Part shown: one piece after another, positions 1 through 11,312 of the stretch
How positions within the stretch are numbered: position 1 is the first letter of the stretch
How the letters are laid out: each line of letters starts with the position of its first letter
Assembly (NCBI RefSeq): GCF_009389715.1
Contig: NW_024068007.1
Coordinates: 75,001 to 139,000, forward strand
Origin: Phoenix dactylifera
Lineage: Eukaryota; Streptophyta; Magnoliopsida; Arecales; Arecaceae
Length of the DNA: 64,000 nt
Reading direction: 5' to 3'
The notes under the pieces: generated by a model
What the model was told of the DNA's origin: nothing
What the model saw: only the letters and a program-made list of their open reading frames with translations
Database searches by the model: none
Made by a program: the position numbers and the translations under genes

Positions 1-100
1 GAGGTTAGGAGAAGTGGAGGCATTTTTGCCTTTTTTTTTTTAATAAAAAAGGCTCAAGGATTGAGAATTAAACTTGGCGTGGTTATTAGACCGAAGATTT

Positions 101-455
101 TGTAGAGAATACAGGGAATAGAAAAACAAGAACCTGCTATGGAGGATACAGAAAATCTGAAAAAACAAAGACTCAGTTGTATTGATAAATCCTTTTTTTT
201 TTTTACACACCTAGAACACATAACAGAGTACTCTTAAATAAACTCGATGACTTGACAAGGAAGTAAACACGTTCTACACTTGCCCTGTTTTTTCTCTAAC
301 AAACACAAATAGTCCTACATCATAGCATTAGTTAAAACTGTCCTACATACTAGCAAACAGGCCCAACATCCTAGCAACGAACTAGACACGTTCTAACTTA
401 TTCAAAAAACAAAATGCAATTGATTATTCTCTTCAGGTTTGAATTATTTCCAACA
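101..455 (-). repeat. Copia LTR (3' LTR in element orientation)
   Basis: It starts TGTAGAGAAT and ends TTTCCAACA. It matches 4578-4930 almost base for base (A/G near position 139 and T-run length are the differences I noticed). Confidence 0.95.
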
Positions 456-3400
456 CATCCCCTTAATTCAAACTTGTGGCTGTACTCCCATCATGTAACT
501 GAATTTCTTGAACTTTTCTTCTGGCAGTGCTTTTGTGAGAATGTCTGCTAATTGATCTTCTGTGTTGCAATGCTTTAACTCCACTTCTTCTTTAGCCACA
601 GCCTCTCTAATGAAGTGCTGACGAAGTTCAATGTGCTTGGTCCTCCCTTGATGAACTGGATTTTTTGTTATTGCAATGGTAGATTTGTTGTCACAGAACA
701 TCCATGTTGCCTCAACTTGCTTTTCTTTCAAATCACACAGTATCCTTCTGAGCCAAATTACTTGACATGCAGTGGTTGTGGCTGCTATATACTCTGCTTC
801 CGTGCTTGAAAGTGCCGTGGCCTGTTGCTTCTTTGATGCCCATGATATCACTCCAGAGCCAAGATTGAAGACATAACCTGTTGTACTTTTTCTATCATCT
901 ATACAACCTGCCCAATCACTATCAGAAAAAGAAATTAGCTTAAAGTTAGTAATCTGGGAGTATTGAATCCCAAAGTTGAGAGTGCCAGCTATATATCTCA
1001 TAATCCTCTTTGCTGCCCCAAGATGATGCTTGCTAGGATTATGCATAAACCTGGATATAATGCTCACAGAAAACATAATGTCGGGTCTTGTATGAGTGAG
1101 ATAAATCAATCCTCCCACAATACTTCTGAAGTGCTTCTCATCAGTCTTTCCACTGCCATCACACAGACTAAGCTTCTCATTCATATTCATTGGTGTCTTT
1201 GCTGGAGTACAATTTGACATACCAAATTTTCTTAACAAATCAGAGGCATATTTTCTCTGGCATATGAAAATCCCATTCTGATTCTGAATGACCTGAATTC
1301 CAAGGAAATAATGCAAGAGACCCATATCTGACATTTCAAAATTTTTCATCATCTTGTCCTTAAACTCTTCTATCATTTTTGATGAACTCCCAGTGTATAT
1401 CATGTCGTCAACATATAAACATACAATCAGAATATCATCATGGGCATGGCATTTCACATAAAGAGTCGGTTCACTAGCACTCTTATGAAAACCATTGTCT
1501 AGAAAATACCTGTCAATTTTGCTATACCATGCTCTTGGCGCTTGTTTAAGCCCATAGAGTGCCTTCTTCAACCTGTACACTTTGTGCTCCATCCCTTTTA
1601 TCTCATATCCTTTGGGTTGTTCCACATAAACTTCTTCATCAAGTTCCCCATTAAAAAAAGCTGATTTGATATCTAATTGAAAAACTTGCCAACTTCTTTG
1701 AGCAGCTAGAGCCAAAACAGTTCTAATAGTGTCAATTCTAGAAACTGGTGCAAAGGTTTCAAAGAAATCTATACCTTGCTGTTGTGAATATCCCCTTGCA
1801 ACCAATCGTGCTTTGTGTCTTTGAAGAGACCCATCGGCATTAAACTTGGACTTGTAGATCCATTTGAGTCCAATAGCTTCCTTACCAGGAGGTAGATCCA
1901 TCAACTTCCAACTGTTGTTCTTCTCGATTGCTTCAACCTCCTCATTCATTGCATCACACCATTCTTTCTTTGTCACTGCATCTTCAAAAGAGGTAGGCTC
2001 CATAGCAAAACAAGCAAATTCACATGAATTATATATGTCAGCAAGACTTCTTTCCTTGATAGGAGTTGAATCACAGGATGAACTTGATAATTCACTAGAG
2101 TCTTGGGAAGAAATCACAGTGGTAGATGGTTCAAGGGAAGTATTATCATCTTGTACACAAAATGGAATTTTTTTCTTCATTCTTCCAATTCCATGCTTCA
2201 TTTTCATTGAATATCACATCCCGGCTTATGATTAATTTTTTAGAAATAGGATCATAAAGCCGATATCCTTTAGTTTCTTCACTATAGCCAATGAAAATGC
2301 ACTTTGAGCTTTTATCATCTAACTTTTGCCTTTTTTCAGATGGTATAAATACATAGGCTATAGAACCAAAAATCTTTAAATGACTTACATTGGGTTTCCT
2401 TCTGCTCCAAGCTTCATATGGAGTTCTCCCTTGAACTGCTTTTGTAGGAAATCTGTTGATTAGGTACACTGCTGTTGCAACAGCTTCAGCCCAATAACTA
2501 TTTGGAAGTCTTTTGTCTTTTAACATACTCCTTGCTGCTTCGACTATGGTCCTGTTTTTGCGCTCAGCCACACCATTCTGTTGTGGCGTATAATTTGCTG
2601 TCAATTGCCTTTTAATACCCATAACACTGCAAAACATACTAAATTCCCTAGAAATGAACTCACCACCTCGATCAGTACGCAATATAGTGATATAGTGACC
2701 GCACTTCTTTTCAACAAGGGATTTAAATCTCTTGAATATAGGAAGAGCCTCAGATTTTTCTTTCATGAAATACACCCAAGTCATTCTTGTACAATCATCA
2801 ACAAAAATAATAAAATACTTATTTCCATTCAAAGACAATGTCTGCATTGGACCACATATGTCAGCATGTACAAGCACCAATGGTTTATTTGCACGCCAAG
2901 CTTTTCCTACTGGAAATTTTTCACGATGATGCTTTCCAAATACACATGCTTCACAGACTTTACCATCATGTTTCACTAATGGAAAACCAATTGCCATATT
3001 CATTTTATGCATTAGATGCAATCCACCAAAGTTCAAATGAGCAAACCTTTTATGCCATAACAAGGATTCATCAAAAAATGCTGTAAATGCATTAAATACA
3101 ACCTTAGAGAACAAGATTGGGAACATCTTATTTTCTGCCATTTTAACAGAGAACATTAACATCTTGCTTTTCTTATCATAAATCATGCATTCATCATTAT
3201 CAAACATGGCATAGTAACCCTTTTTCATCAATTGACCCAAACTTAACAAATTTTGAGTCAACTCAGGAACATACATGACATCTGAAATAAGTTTCTTCCC
3301 TGTCCTTGTATTAACAACAATGGTACCAAGTCCATGCACCTTCACTTGATTGTTATTACCCATTCTTACTTGTGTTTTGACAAATTCATCAATTTCCACA

Positions 3401-4561
3401 AAATAATTTTTGTTTCCTGTCATGTGATTACTACACCCACTGTCTAAATACCACACTTCATCATTCATTTCAGCAAGGCAAGAAAGAAACAATATATCTT
3501 CATTTTCATCCTTTTTGATTTCTTTTTCTTCATGAAAATGAGCTTGTTCTCTAGTTTTTTGGCGACAATACTTTTCAATGTGTCCATACTTTTTACAGTA
3601 AAAGCATTATAGTAGTTCTCTATCTCTATTCTTATACCAGCAATCCTTATCAGCATGATTTGTTCTTTTACAAATTGAACATGACAGAGAAGTAGAATCA
3701 GTGTTACCTTCATTGAAGTTTCTCTGTTTTTGATGAAATTGGACTCTTCCTCTTCCTCGGAATTCATTTCCACGGCCACGGCCTCGTCCTCTTCCTCTGT
3801 ATCCCCTTCCTGAATTTTCTGACCCTTTCTTCAAATCAAGTTTTGACTGAAATGCTTGTTCCAAAGAGTTCTCTGAAGCCCTATTCACCCGCTGCTCATG
3901 TGCTTGAAGAGAACCCATTAGTTCATTCATAGAATATATAGACAAGTCTTTGGACTCCTCTATAGCAGCAACTACATGATCATACTTAGGAGGAAGGCTC
4001 CTTAGTACCTTTTCAACAATTTTTTGATCAATCAATTCCTCTCCATAAGCTCTGATTTGATTCACAAGTGAACTAACTCGTGAAAAAAATTCCTGTATTG
4101 TCTCAGAATTTTTCATAGACAAGTTCTCAAAATTACGACGGAGAGTCTGTAATTTGACGGTAATTACCTTTGATGTACCTCGATATTCCTCCTTCAACAC
4201 ATCCCACGCTTCTTTTGCAGTAGTGGCAGCCATAATCCGTGGAAATACGGTATCATCCAAGGCTTGTTGAATGATATACAAAGCCTTTGCATCCTTCTTT
4301 TGTTTCTCCTTCAACTCATTACGTTGAGCTGCTGTTAACCTTTCATGTACTGCAAGTTCTTCATATCCATTGTCAACTAAATCCCATAAATCAAAAGAGA
4401 TAAACAGAGTTTTCATCTTGATGGACCAAAATTGATAATTGTCACCATTCAGATTTTTGTACATTCTGTTGAGATCCACTTACTGCATTCATATTACCTG
4501 CCATGAAGTTTGAGGAAACACCCACTACTAGATCTGTCCGGCCACCTTTCTCACCGAACCA

Positions 4562-4574
4562 GGCTCTGATACCA
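4562..4574 (-). promoter_or_regulatory. Copia primer-binding site (tRNA-iMet type)
   Basis: Minus strand reads TGGTATCAGAGCC, the usual complement of the initiator-methionine tRNA 3' end, three bases inside the 5' LTR. A purine-rich tract (AAGGGGATG, complement of 456-464) abuts the other LTR. Confidence 0.9.
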
Positions 4575-4577
4575 ATC

Positions 4578-4930
4578 TGTAGAGAATACAGGGAATAGAA
4601 AAACAAGAACCTGCTGTGGAGGATACAGAAAATCTGAAAAAACAAAGACTCAGTTGTATTGATAAATCCTTTTTTTTTTACACACCTAGAACACATAACA
4701 GAGTACTCTTAAATAAACTCGATGACTTGACAAGGAAGTAAACACGTTCTACACTTGCCCTGTTTTTTCTCTAACAAACACAAATAGTCCTACATCATAG
4801 CATTAGTTAAAACTGTCCTACATACTAGCAAACAGGCCCAACATCCTAGCAACGAACTAGACACGTTCTAACTTATTCAAAAAACAAAATGCAATTGATT
4901 ATTCTCTTCAGGTTTGAATTATTTCCAACA
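4578..4930 (-). repeat. Copia LTR (5' LTR in element orientation)
   Basis: Direct repeat of 101-455, and it begins and ends with the same bases. The primer-binding site lies immediately inside it. Confidence 0.95.
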
Positions 4931-5096
4931 GATTTAGGACCGGGTCAACATAGACTTTTTGTTATGCCCGGGTCTTTCGGAGGGAGGGGATTAATGTCCC
5001 CTTAAATTAAACATTAAACAAAGGAAGGCAGGCGGCCAGGCTTATCAGCACCAACTTCGCTCTTGCACATATGAAGCTCCCATGGCCATCCCCACC

Positions 5097-5104
5097 TATT
5101 TAAA
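5097..5104 (+). promoter_or_regulatory. TATA box of YUCCA copy 1
   Basis: TATTTAAA in the context CACCTATTTAAACACC, identical to the parental gene's TATA at 32692-32699 and about 180 bases before the copied ATG. It is preserved, so this arm of the inverted repeat may still be transcribed rightward through the hairpin. In copy 2 the matching site reads TATTGAAA. Confidence 0.6.
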
Positions 5105-5279
5105 CACCCCACATCCTCTCGACTACTTCCCATCTTCATTCCTATCTCCACAGACCAACTCCATTGGCAACAATACTACTAATCTTTGATTTCCTCTGGT
5201 CACAAACTCAACCTCATTATTCCCAACCACTCTTCAAACCAACCAACCAATCTCTCCAGGATCACGCATCCATTTGAGC

Positions 5280-6153
5280 ATGGCTTATCAGTTCGATTTC
5301 TTCTCTCGACGGTGGGTGTGGGTGAATGGCCCGATCATCGTCGGAGCTGGCCCGTCCGGCCTAGCAGTGGGTGCATGCCTGAAGGAGCAAGGCGTTCCCT
5401 TTCCTTCGTGATCCTCGAGCGCTCCGACTGCATTGCCTCCCTCTGGCAAAAGCGTACTTACGACCGCCTGAAGCTCCACCTCCCCAAACAATTCTGCCAG
5501 CTTCCGAGGCTCCCCTTCCCGGAGGACTACCCTGAGTACCCGTCCAAGAAGCAGTTCATAGACTACTTGGAGTCATACGCTAAGAACTTCGACATCAACC
5601 CAAGATTCAACCAGTCAGTGCAGTCCGCGAGGTACGACGAGACGTGCGGATTATGGCGTGTAAGGACTGCCGGGTCTGGTGCCGAGGTGGAGTACATTGG
5701 CCGGTGGCAGGTGGTGGTCACCGGCGAGAATGCCGAACGAGTAGTCCCTGAGCTGGAGGGACTGGGGCAGTTTGGTGGCGATGTCACGCATGTCCGTGAC
5801 TACAAATCCGGCAGGGCCTACCAGGGGAAGCGGGTATTGGTGGTCGGATGCGGCAACTCCGGCATGGAGGTCTGTCTCGACCTCTGCGACCACAATGACT
5901 TCCCATCCATGGTTGTTCGCGATTCGGTGAGCGATCACTGCTGAAAAAATAACGGTATCAGACAATTGTTTCTAGTACAAAAATCTCCAGTTCTTCTGAT
6001 GGATCTCTGATTTATTTAACAGGTTCATGTACTGCCAAGAGAAGCTCTCAGGAAATCGACGTTCCCAAGAGATGAGCGCCCTGGGGAAGATAAAGTCTGG
6101 TGACATCAAGGTGGTTCCTGGGATCAAGAGGTTTATGCGGGGAAAAGTTGAGC
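5280..6153 (+). pseudogene. YUCCA copy 1: exon 1, intron 1 and part of exon 2, frameshifted
   Basis: Near-identical to the intact YUCCA gene at 32900-34737 from upstream of the TATA box through part of exon 2. The copied ATG at 5280 opens [12 protein letters not shown] 5-base insertion at about 5401-5405 shifts the frame after the FAD-binding motif GAGPSG. The rest of exon 1, including GCGNSG, is preserved in the shifted frame. The exon 1 donor (GTGAGC at 5937) and the acceptor (ends 6022) are intact. Exon 2 has lost roughly 170 bases, replaced by about 11 filler bases resembling nearby sequence, and stops after GTTGAGC where the hairpin loop begins. It cannot make an active enzyme. Because the intron is present, it arose by DNA duplication, not retroposition. 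Confidence 0.93.
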
Positions 6154-6171
6154 TCATCTCATAATTGAAGT

Positions 6172-6942
6172 GCTCAACTTTTCCCAGCATAAACCTCTCG
6201 AACCTGTTAAATAAATCAGAGATCCATCAGAAGAACTGGAGATTTTTGTACTGGAAAAAAAATGTCTGAAACTGTTATTCTTTCAGCAGTGATCGCTCAC
6301 CGAGTCGCGAACAACCATTGATGGGAAGGCATTGTGGTCGCAGAGGTCAAGACAGACCTCCATGCCGGAGTTGCCGCATCCGACCACCAATACCCGCTTC
6401 CCCTGGTAGACCCTGCCGGATATGTAGTCACAGACATGCGTGACATCGCCGCCAAACTGCCCCAGTCCTTCCAGCTCAGGGACTACTCGTTCGGCATTCT
6501 CGCCGGTGGCCACCACCAGCCACCGGCCAATGTACTCCACCTCGGCACCAGACCCGGCAGTCCTTACACGCCATAATCCGCACGTCTCATCGTACCTCGC
6601 GGACTGCACTGACTGGTTGAATCTTGGATTGGTGTCGAAGTTCTTAGCGTATGACTCCAAGTAGTCTATGAACTGCTTCTTGGATGGGTACTCAGGGTAG
6701 TCCTCCGGGAAGGGGAGCTTCGGAAGCTGGCAGAATTGTTTGGGGAGGTGGAGCTTCAGGCGGTCGTAGGTACGCTTTTGCCAGAGGGAGGCAATGCAGT
6801 CGGAGCGCTCGAGGATCACGAAGGGAACGCCTTGCTCCTTCAGGCATGCACCCACTGCTAGGCCGGACGGGCCAGCTCCGATGATGATCGGGCCATTTAC
6901 CCACACGCACCGTCGAGAGAAGAAATCGAACTGATAAGCCAT
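6172..6942 (-). pseudogene. YUCCA copy 2: full-length open exon 1, intron 1 and 32 bases of exon 2
   Basis: On the minus strand ATG is at 6942 and exon 1 runs to 6301 (642 bases, 214 codons, the same length as the parent) with no stop or frameshift. It retains GAGPSG (FAD) and GCGNSG (NADPH). A few replacements set it apart from the parent, such as PIIIGAG for PIIVGAG and DYISGRVY for DYKSGRAY. The intron occupies 6204-6300 with GTGAGC..CAG ends. Exon 2 is cut to 32 bases by a deletion that joins its first four bases to the GAGGTTTATG segment. It lacks the ATGYRSN region and exon 3, so it is not a working enzyme. A LINE disrupts its upstream region. Confidence 0.92.
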
Positions 6943-7148
6943 GCACAAATGGATGCGTGATCCTGGAGAGATTGGTTGGTTGGTTGGCTTGAAGAGTGGT
7001 TGGGAATAATAAGGTTGAGTTTGTGACAAGAGGAGATGAAGGGTTAGCAGTATTGTTGCCAATGGAGTTGGTAATGAAGTCTTTGTTGAAGTTGGAAAGG
7101 ACGAGAGGATGGGGGGTGTTTCAATAGGTGGGCATGGCCATGGGAGCT

Positions 7149-8763
7149 GCAATTTTTTTTTTTTTTTTGGTGTTCAAAAAAGCATTTAATTACCAATAAC
7201 TTAAGTTTGAGTACATCCTGCCAAATGAAAAGAAAATAAACAGGGCAGTAGGTAGGGAACACCTGCTGAACTCGTCCAGATGATATCCCCTATGAGGCGA
7301 TCCAGTCTGCTGCTCTGTTCGCCTCTCGAAACACATGAATAATTTGGATAGCGGACAACTCCTCGAGAGTAAAGGCGTAGATAAATAGCTCCAAATCTGT
7401 ACAGCCTTAGGACAGTGAAATAAGACATGGCATATGGACTCTTCAATATCCGGGCATACCTCGCAGTACTGGGTCATCCTCGCTCCCCGTCTAACCAGTA
7501 CGCTCTTGGTTGGAAGACAGCCCCAAGCTACCTTCCAAAGGAAGAGCGCCACACGAGGATGCACCCTCAGCCTCCATATCCAACCCGCATCGATCTGTTT
7601 GCCTGGCTCCCTACCAATTCATGCTTGAAGATCTTTAGCCCAGTCAGCTCCCAAATCAGTCTATCTAGCTCCTCCCGTAATGGTACACATAAAGCCATAA
7701 CCCTCGCCGCAAGCTGCTCCCCAAAAACTTTCCGTATCAGCCCCTCATGCCATCGTCCCTTTCCGAGGACAATCAGGTCACTAACTCTGAGCTTTGTAGC
7801 ATGTTCGTGTCCACCATCATCGGCATGCGACTGATAGGTAACTCCGTCACCCAGCTATCCTCAAGTACATCAATAAATCTCCCATCTCCCACTACCCATC
7901 TAATCGCCGGCAACACCATAGGGACTCTGGCACAGATCTCCCTCCAGATAGGTGAGTGGTGACGCCCTACACGCCTACTAGACGGTAAACTGCCACACTT
8001 GGCCCTTATCAAGGAGGACCACATACTATCAGGCTCCAGCAGAACTTTGGCTGCATGTCGCATCATCAATGCATCCCATCTCACCATCAAAGAAGTCACC
8101 CCTAAACCATCCTACCTGATCGGCTGGCATACCACCTTCCAAGCCATCAAATGAATGCCACCTCTATCACCATGCCTCTCCCGTATAAAATCCCTGATGA
8201 ACCTCTTAAGTGATCTCAACAACGCCACTGGAAGAATGGAATTGGATAGGAGGTATATCAGAATGGAGCTCAAAACTGACCGCGACCGAGTGACCCTACC
8301 CATCATGGATAGAGTATGCATCTGCCACTCCTCCAGCCTGTGTCTGATACTAGTATCTAGGGAGAGGCAATTCCCACTACGTAGTTGTCGTCCCGTGATT
8401 GGAACTCCCAGATATCTCAGCCTACTCTCCTGCTGCCTCATCTCTAAGATCTCCATAATGGCTCCCTTCGCCTGTGATGTGGTCTTCGGGTTGAAGTGGA
8501 TTGTTGACTTTGCTAGGTTGATTTATTATTCGGAGGCAGCACAATAGACACTAAGAATCGATCTAATCACCTGGGCAGCCTGCCTGGTCGCTCGGGCCAG
8601 GAGCAGACTATCATCTGCAAATAGTAGATGGGATATCGGTCTGGCCCCCTGCACCGGCTTGTAAACCTCCAGCCGCTGGGAGTTCACAGCACACCGTAGA
8701 GCCCTAGAAAGAGAATCATCACATATAATAAAGAGCAAAGGAGATAAAGAGCACCCCTGGCAT
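7149..8763 (-). mobile_element. LINE A: 5'-truncated L1-type retrotransposon inserted in YUCCA copy 2 promoter
   Basis: Flanked by a 14-base target duplication TGGCCATGGGAGCT (7135-7148 and 8764-8777), which is single-copy in the parental YUCCA. The 3' poly(A) appears as T's at 7152-7168. Minus-strand reading frames give the C-terminal part of ORF2: reverse-transcriptase motif FADDSLLLA (about 8610), a connection region with RYLGVPITGRQL (about 8410), then the zinc-binding domain with HPRVALFLWKVAWGCLPTK and CEVCPDIEESICHVLFHC (7560-7400). Frames are broken in several places. The endonuclease and first half of the reverse transcriptase are missing, as expected of 5'-truncated insertion. Confidence 0.93.
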
Positions 8764-8777
8764 TGGCCATGGGAGCT

Positions 8778-9525
8778 TCAAAAGTACGAATTTGGTGCTC
8801 TCAAGGTCCTTGTCAAATGATAAGCTCGGCCGCCTCCTTCCTTTGTTTAATGTTTAATTCAATGTATGCTTTAGATAATATCCAAGATGAGGTTTTCGAG
8901 ATATTCTGCTGAAAGTTTTGAAGATCGATCACAAGATCTGAGGGGCGTTATTGGTGACTTTTATAATTTCTTCTAGTGTTTTAAATTTATTCTTTTTTTG
9001 TGCCTGTAGATATTGTTACACCTGTTGTTTCCTTTTTTTTTGTCACAGCCTCAGAAGAGTGGGCGATCAAATGGTTTATCGCAAGCAAACATGCTCGCAT
9101 TCAATCTATGACTCACTCAAATACATTCTTTTTTCTTCCTTTAGGAAGCAATTGGGAGCATAAGTAGCCAGAAGAAGGCAAACAAAAAAAGCAAGAGAGT
9201 TAGAAGAGAAAAGAAAATAGTTATAAAGAACTTATTTGATTTACTGAAAGAGGAGAGAGAAAAGTATGGTCAATAGGAAGATAGAGAAATTTCTTATATT
9301 TGGTTAGATTTTTTAAAAGAGAGAGATGAGAAGTAACTTTCTTATAGAAATAAGATTCTCGTATTTATGAAAAAGAAAAACCCATTTAGAACATAAAAAA
9401 AATATAATTCTTATTGGTTTTGAAATTAGGATATTTTTTTTATCTAAAAGTACACTTAAGTTTTTAGATACAAGGAGGCAAGATCTTTTCCTTTATTAAG
9501 AGCATAATATGAATTTTACATAATT
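8778..9525 (-). repeat. Inverted copy of the YUCCA upstream region
   Basis: Reverse complement of about 31965-32680, the DNA upstream of the intact YUCCA. Shared landmarks include the TTAAACATTAAACAAAGG block and the TAAAAACTTAAGTGTAC block. It continues right-arm copy 2 beyond the LINE. Identity looks lower here (about 85%) than in exon 1 and the intron. Homology ends near 9525. I see no gene in it. Confidence 0.85.
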
Positions 9526-9569
9526 TTATGAGAGGCCTCTCCTTTGTGCTGGTGCACTAGATAGACCGC

Positions 9570-11291
9570 TGATGAGAGCACAAAAGTGCGTTATACACGT
9601 TGCTTAAATTAATATTATTGCTAACAAATAATGATAAAAGGGCTGCATTAATTTTATATTTTATTTGGCACAGATTATCGTAAATCAGAGTTTAAATGTG
9701 AATTTGGTTGACTTCTAGCTTGATTGCACTGGAACAGAATTGAACCTGGTCAAGCACACTTGCACAGGGACACATAGCAGCCATCCGGAGGCAGCGCAAG
9801 ATGGATCCACTAAGGGTCTAATTTCATCATTCGGGAGGATCCAAAAGCCCGCAACACCATCCACGTCTGCATCTGATGCTTCCGGACCCGTTTCAGCTCC
9901 AACGTCGCAGCAACTGTGATCAAAGCCTCCTCCTTCCGCGATCAGCTCCTTCTTCCACCCGAACCCGTGAAACTTCCGAGCATCCCGTCCACCATGTCAG
10001 TCTTCTCCCACGTTCCCATCCATTCCAGCCGAGATCAGCGCCTCCCAGCAGCCCGTGACCAGCTCCCGTGCACAATCCCAGCGTCCGCCTCCTCCTCGAG
10101 CCTCACGCGTCTCACCCTCCATGTCACAGATCCCAGCATCCCGTCTCCATAGCGTCCACGAAGCATCCGTGATCAACGCCCTCTGCTTCCACCATCTCCC
10201 AGCTCCAGCCATGATCCAAGCAGCGGATCCCAGCTTCCTTCCCAAGTCGAATCCGCGTCCATCCCGTGTGAAAACAGGGAGAGTAACGATCCCCACCATC
10301 CCGTGATCCACTCTTCCGACTGCAAGCATCCTCTTCCGTCCGCATTCACCAGCGTCTGCAATCAAGGATCCACTCTAGCCCATGATTCAAGCCATCCTCC
10401 GTGCCGGATTCACATCTTCTTCAAAGCAATCCCGCGGCCAGCTCCATCGATCCAGCCGATCCCGTGCATTCCGCCCCAACCATCACGCAGGCGTTCTTCC
10501 TCCTCTCCACGCAAAATCAGATCCATCGCTGGCTGATCTCTGGTGGGATCTATAAGAGGAGGAGAAAGGGGCTCCGATTTGAGGGAGAAAACAGGAGGAA
10601 GAACAGGGGTGGCGGCTGTTGCGGTTGAGGGAAAAGAGAAGAAGGAAACAGGGTATGCCCTGTTTCCGAAAAGAAAAAGAAAAAAAAAGGAATAAGAGAG
10701 GGAAAGGCTAGAGAGGGAAAGGCTAGTGTTTTTGTAATGGGAGGCTAACACCCTTGGTCAAGGGTGATGGAAGAACCCTTGATAGTTTGCTTTCTTCAAG
10801 TAAATTCTGAACGATTATTTTCTTTGATTTACATCTATTATATGCTCTTGGTTCTTGCATACTTATTTGTTAGATAGATCTTGTACGGTTTATATTTATT
10901 GATGCATGGGTTGTTTCGATTTTTTTGATTTATTGTAGACGTAACCGGCACGATAAATACTTGAATGTTGAATTCATGTTTTCAAAGTATATATTCCATG
11001 CTTAGAACTATTCTATCTAATTAATTCTTAATCAAGAATCGCAAAAATTTAATTGTTGAAAATAATATTATCAAAGGGGAATCCAGATCCCTAGCCTTCT
11101 CTATATTCTTGAACGTTGTTTCATTATCTATTATTCTCTGCTTTTAATTTTTGAAGATCAACTAAAAATTACATCTAAAAATTACGCTAATAATCTATAG
11201 ATCGTTCCCTGAGGAATCGACCTCGGACTTCCGAGTTATACTACTTGTGCGATTCTCCTGCACTTGGGAGAACAGTTTTATTTTTGCACCA
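9570..11291 (+). repeat. Athila-like 5' LTR
   Basis: Starts TGATGAGAGCACAAAAGTG and ends TTTTTGCACCA. It holds a CT-rich stretch, a stable short hairpin (10644-10667) and an A-rich tract. Short open frames inside it have no recognisable product. Confidence 0.94.
10644..10667 (+). promoter_or_regulatory. Conserved LTR hairpin (5' LTR)
   Basis: Stem GGAAACAGGG / CCCTGTTTCC with loop TATG, 1,074 bases from the LTR start and followed by an A-rich run. The 3' LTR has the same hairpin, and the diverged solo LTR at 61347-63041 has it with paired changes. Its function is unknown; an RNA element in the LTR transcript is my inference. Confidence 0.6.
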
Positions 11292-11297
11292 AGTTTT

Positions 11298-11312
11298 TGG
11301 CGCCGTTGCCGG
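11298..11312 (+). promoter_or_regulatory. Athila-like primer-binding site (tRNA-Asp type)
   Basis: TGGCGCCGTTGCCGG, complementary to the 3' end of plant tRNA-Asp, six bases after the 5' LTR. Confidence 0.9.

Larger units (their letters stand above)
101..4930 (-). mobile_element. Copia (Ty1-type) LTR retrotransposon, young, coding region broken
   Basis: Seen: two near-identical LTRs of about 355 bases flanked by a 5-base duplication GATTT (96-100 and 4931-4935). On the minus strand the order is gag (about 3600-4500, with a CCHC zinc knuckle CSICKRTNHADKDCW), aspartic protease (DSGCSNHMTG near 3430), integrase (GAG-preintegrase motif WHKRFAHLNF near 3050, core to about 2500), reverse transcriptase (about 1950-1300, with YVDD) and RNase H (about 900-500). 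Integrase before reverse transcriptase defines Copia. The coding region looks complete in content but is interrupted in about three places. The LTRs differ at only one or two sites plus a T-run length, so insertion is recent. The lineage within Copia was not determined. Confidence 0.95.
4999..7148. repeat. Inverted repeat (hairpin locus) built from two YUCCA 5' halves
   Basis: Left arm about 4999-6153 (plus) and right arm 6172-7148 (minus), continuing at 8764-8875 beyond a LINE insertion. The apex is GGAAAAGTTGAGC (6141-6153) pairing perfectly with 6172-6184 around an 18-base loop (6154-6171). About 100 bases of exon 2 (6026-6127) are present only in the left arm and would bulge. The remainder covers 5' UTR, exon 1 (642 bases) and intron 1, with only scattered mismatches. 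A transcript through both arms would fold into a stem of roughly 900 base pairs. Confidence 0.92.

Noticed and set aside
9876-10751. Open frames in the Athila-like LTRs (also 19559-20436)
   Set aside because: They overlap on both strands, are repeated in both LTRs, and have biased Ser/Pro composition with no known domain.
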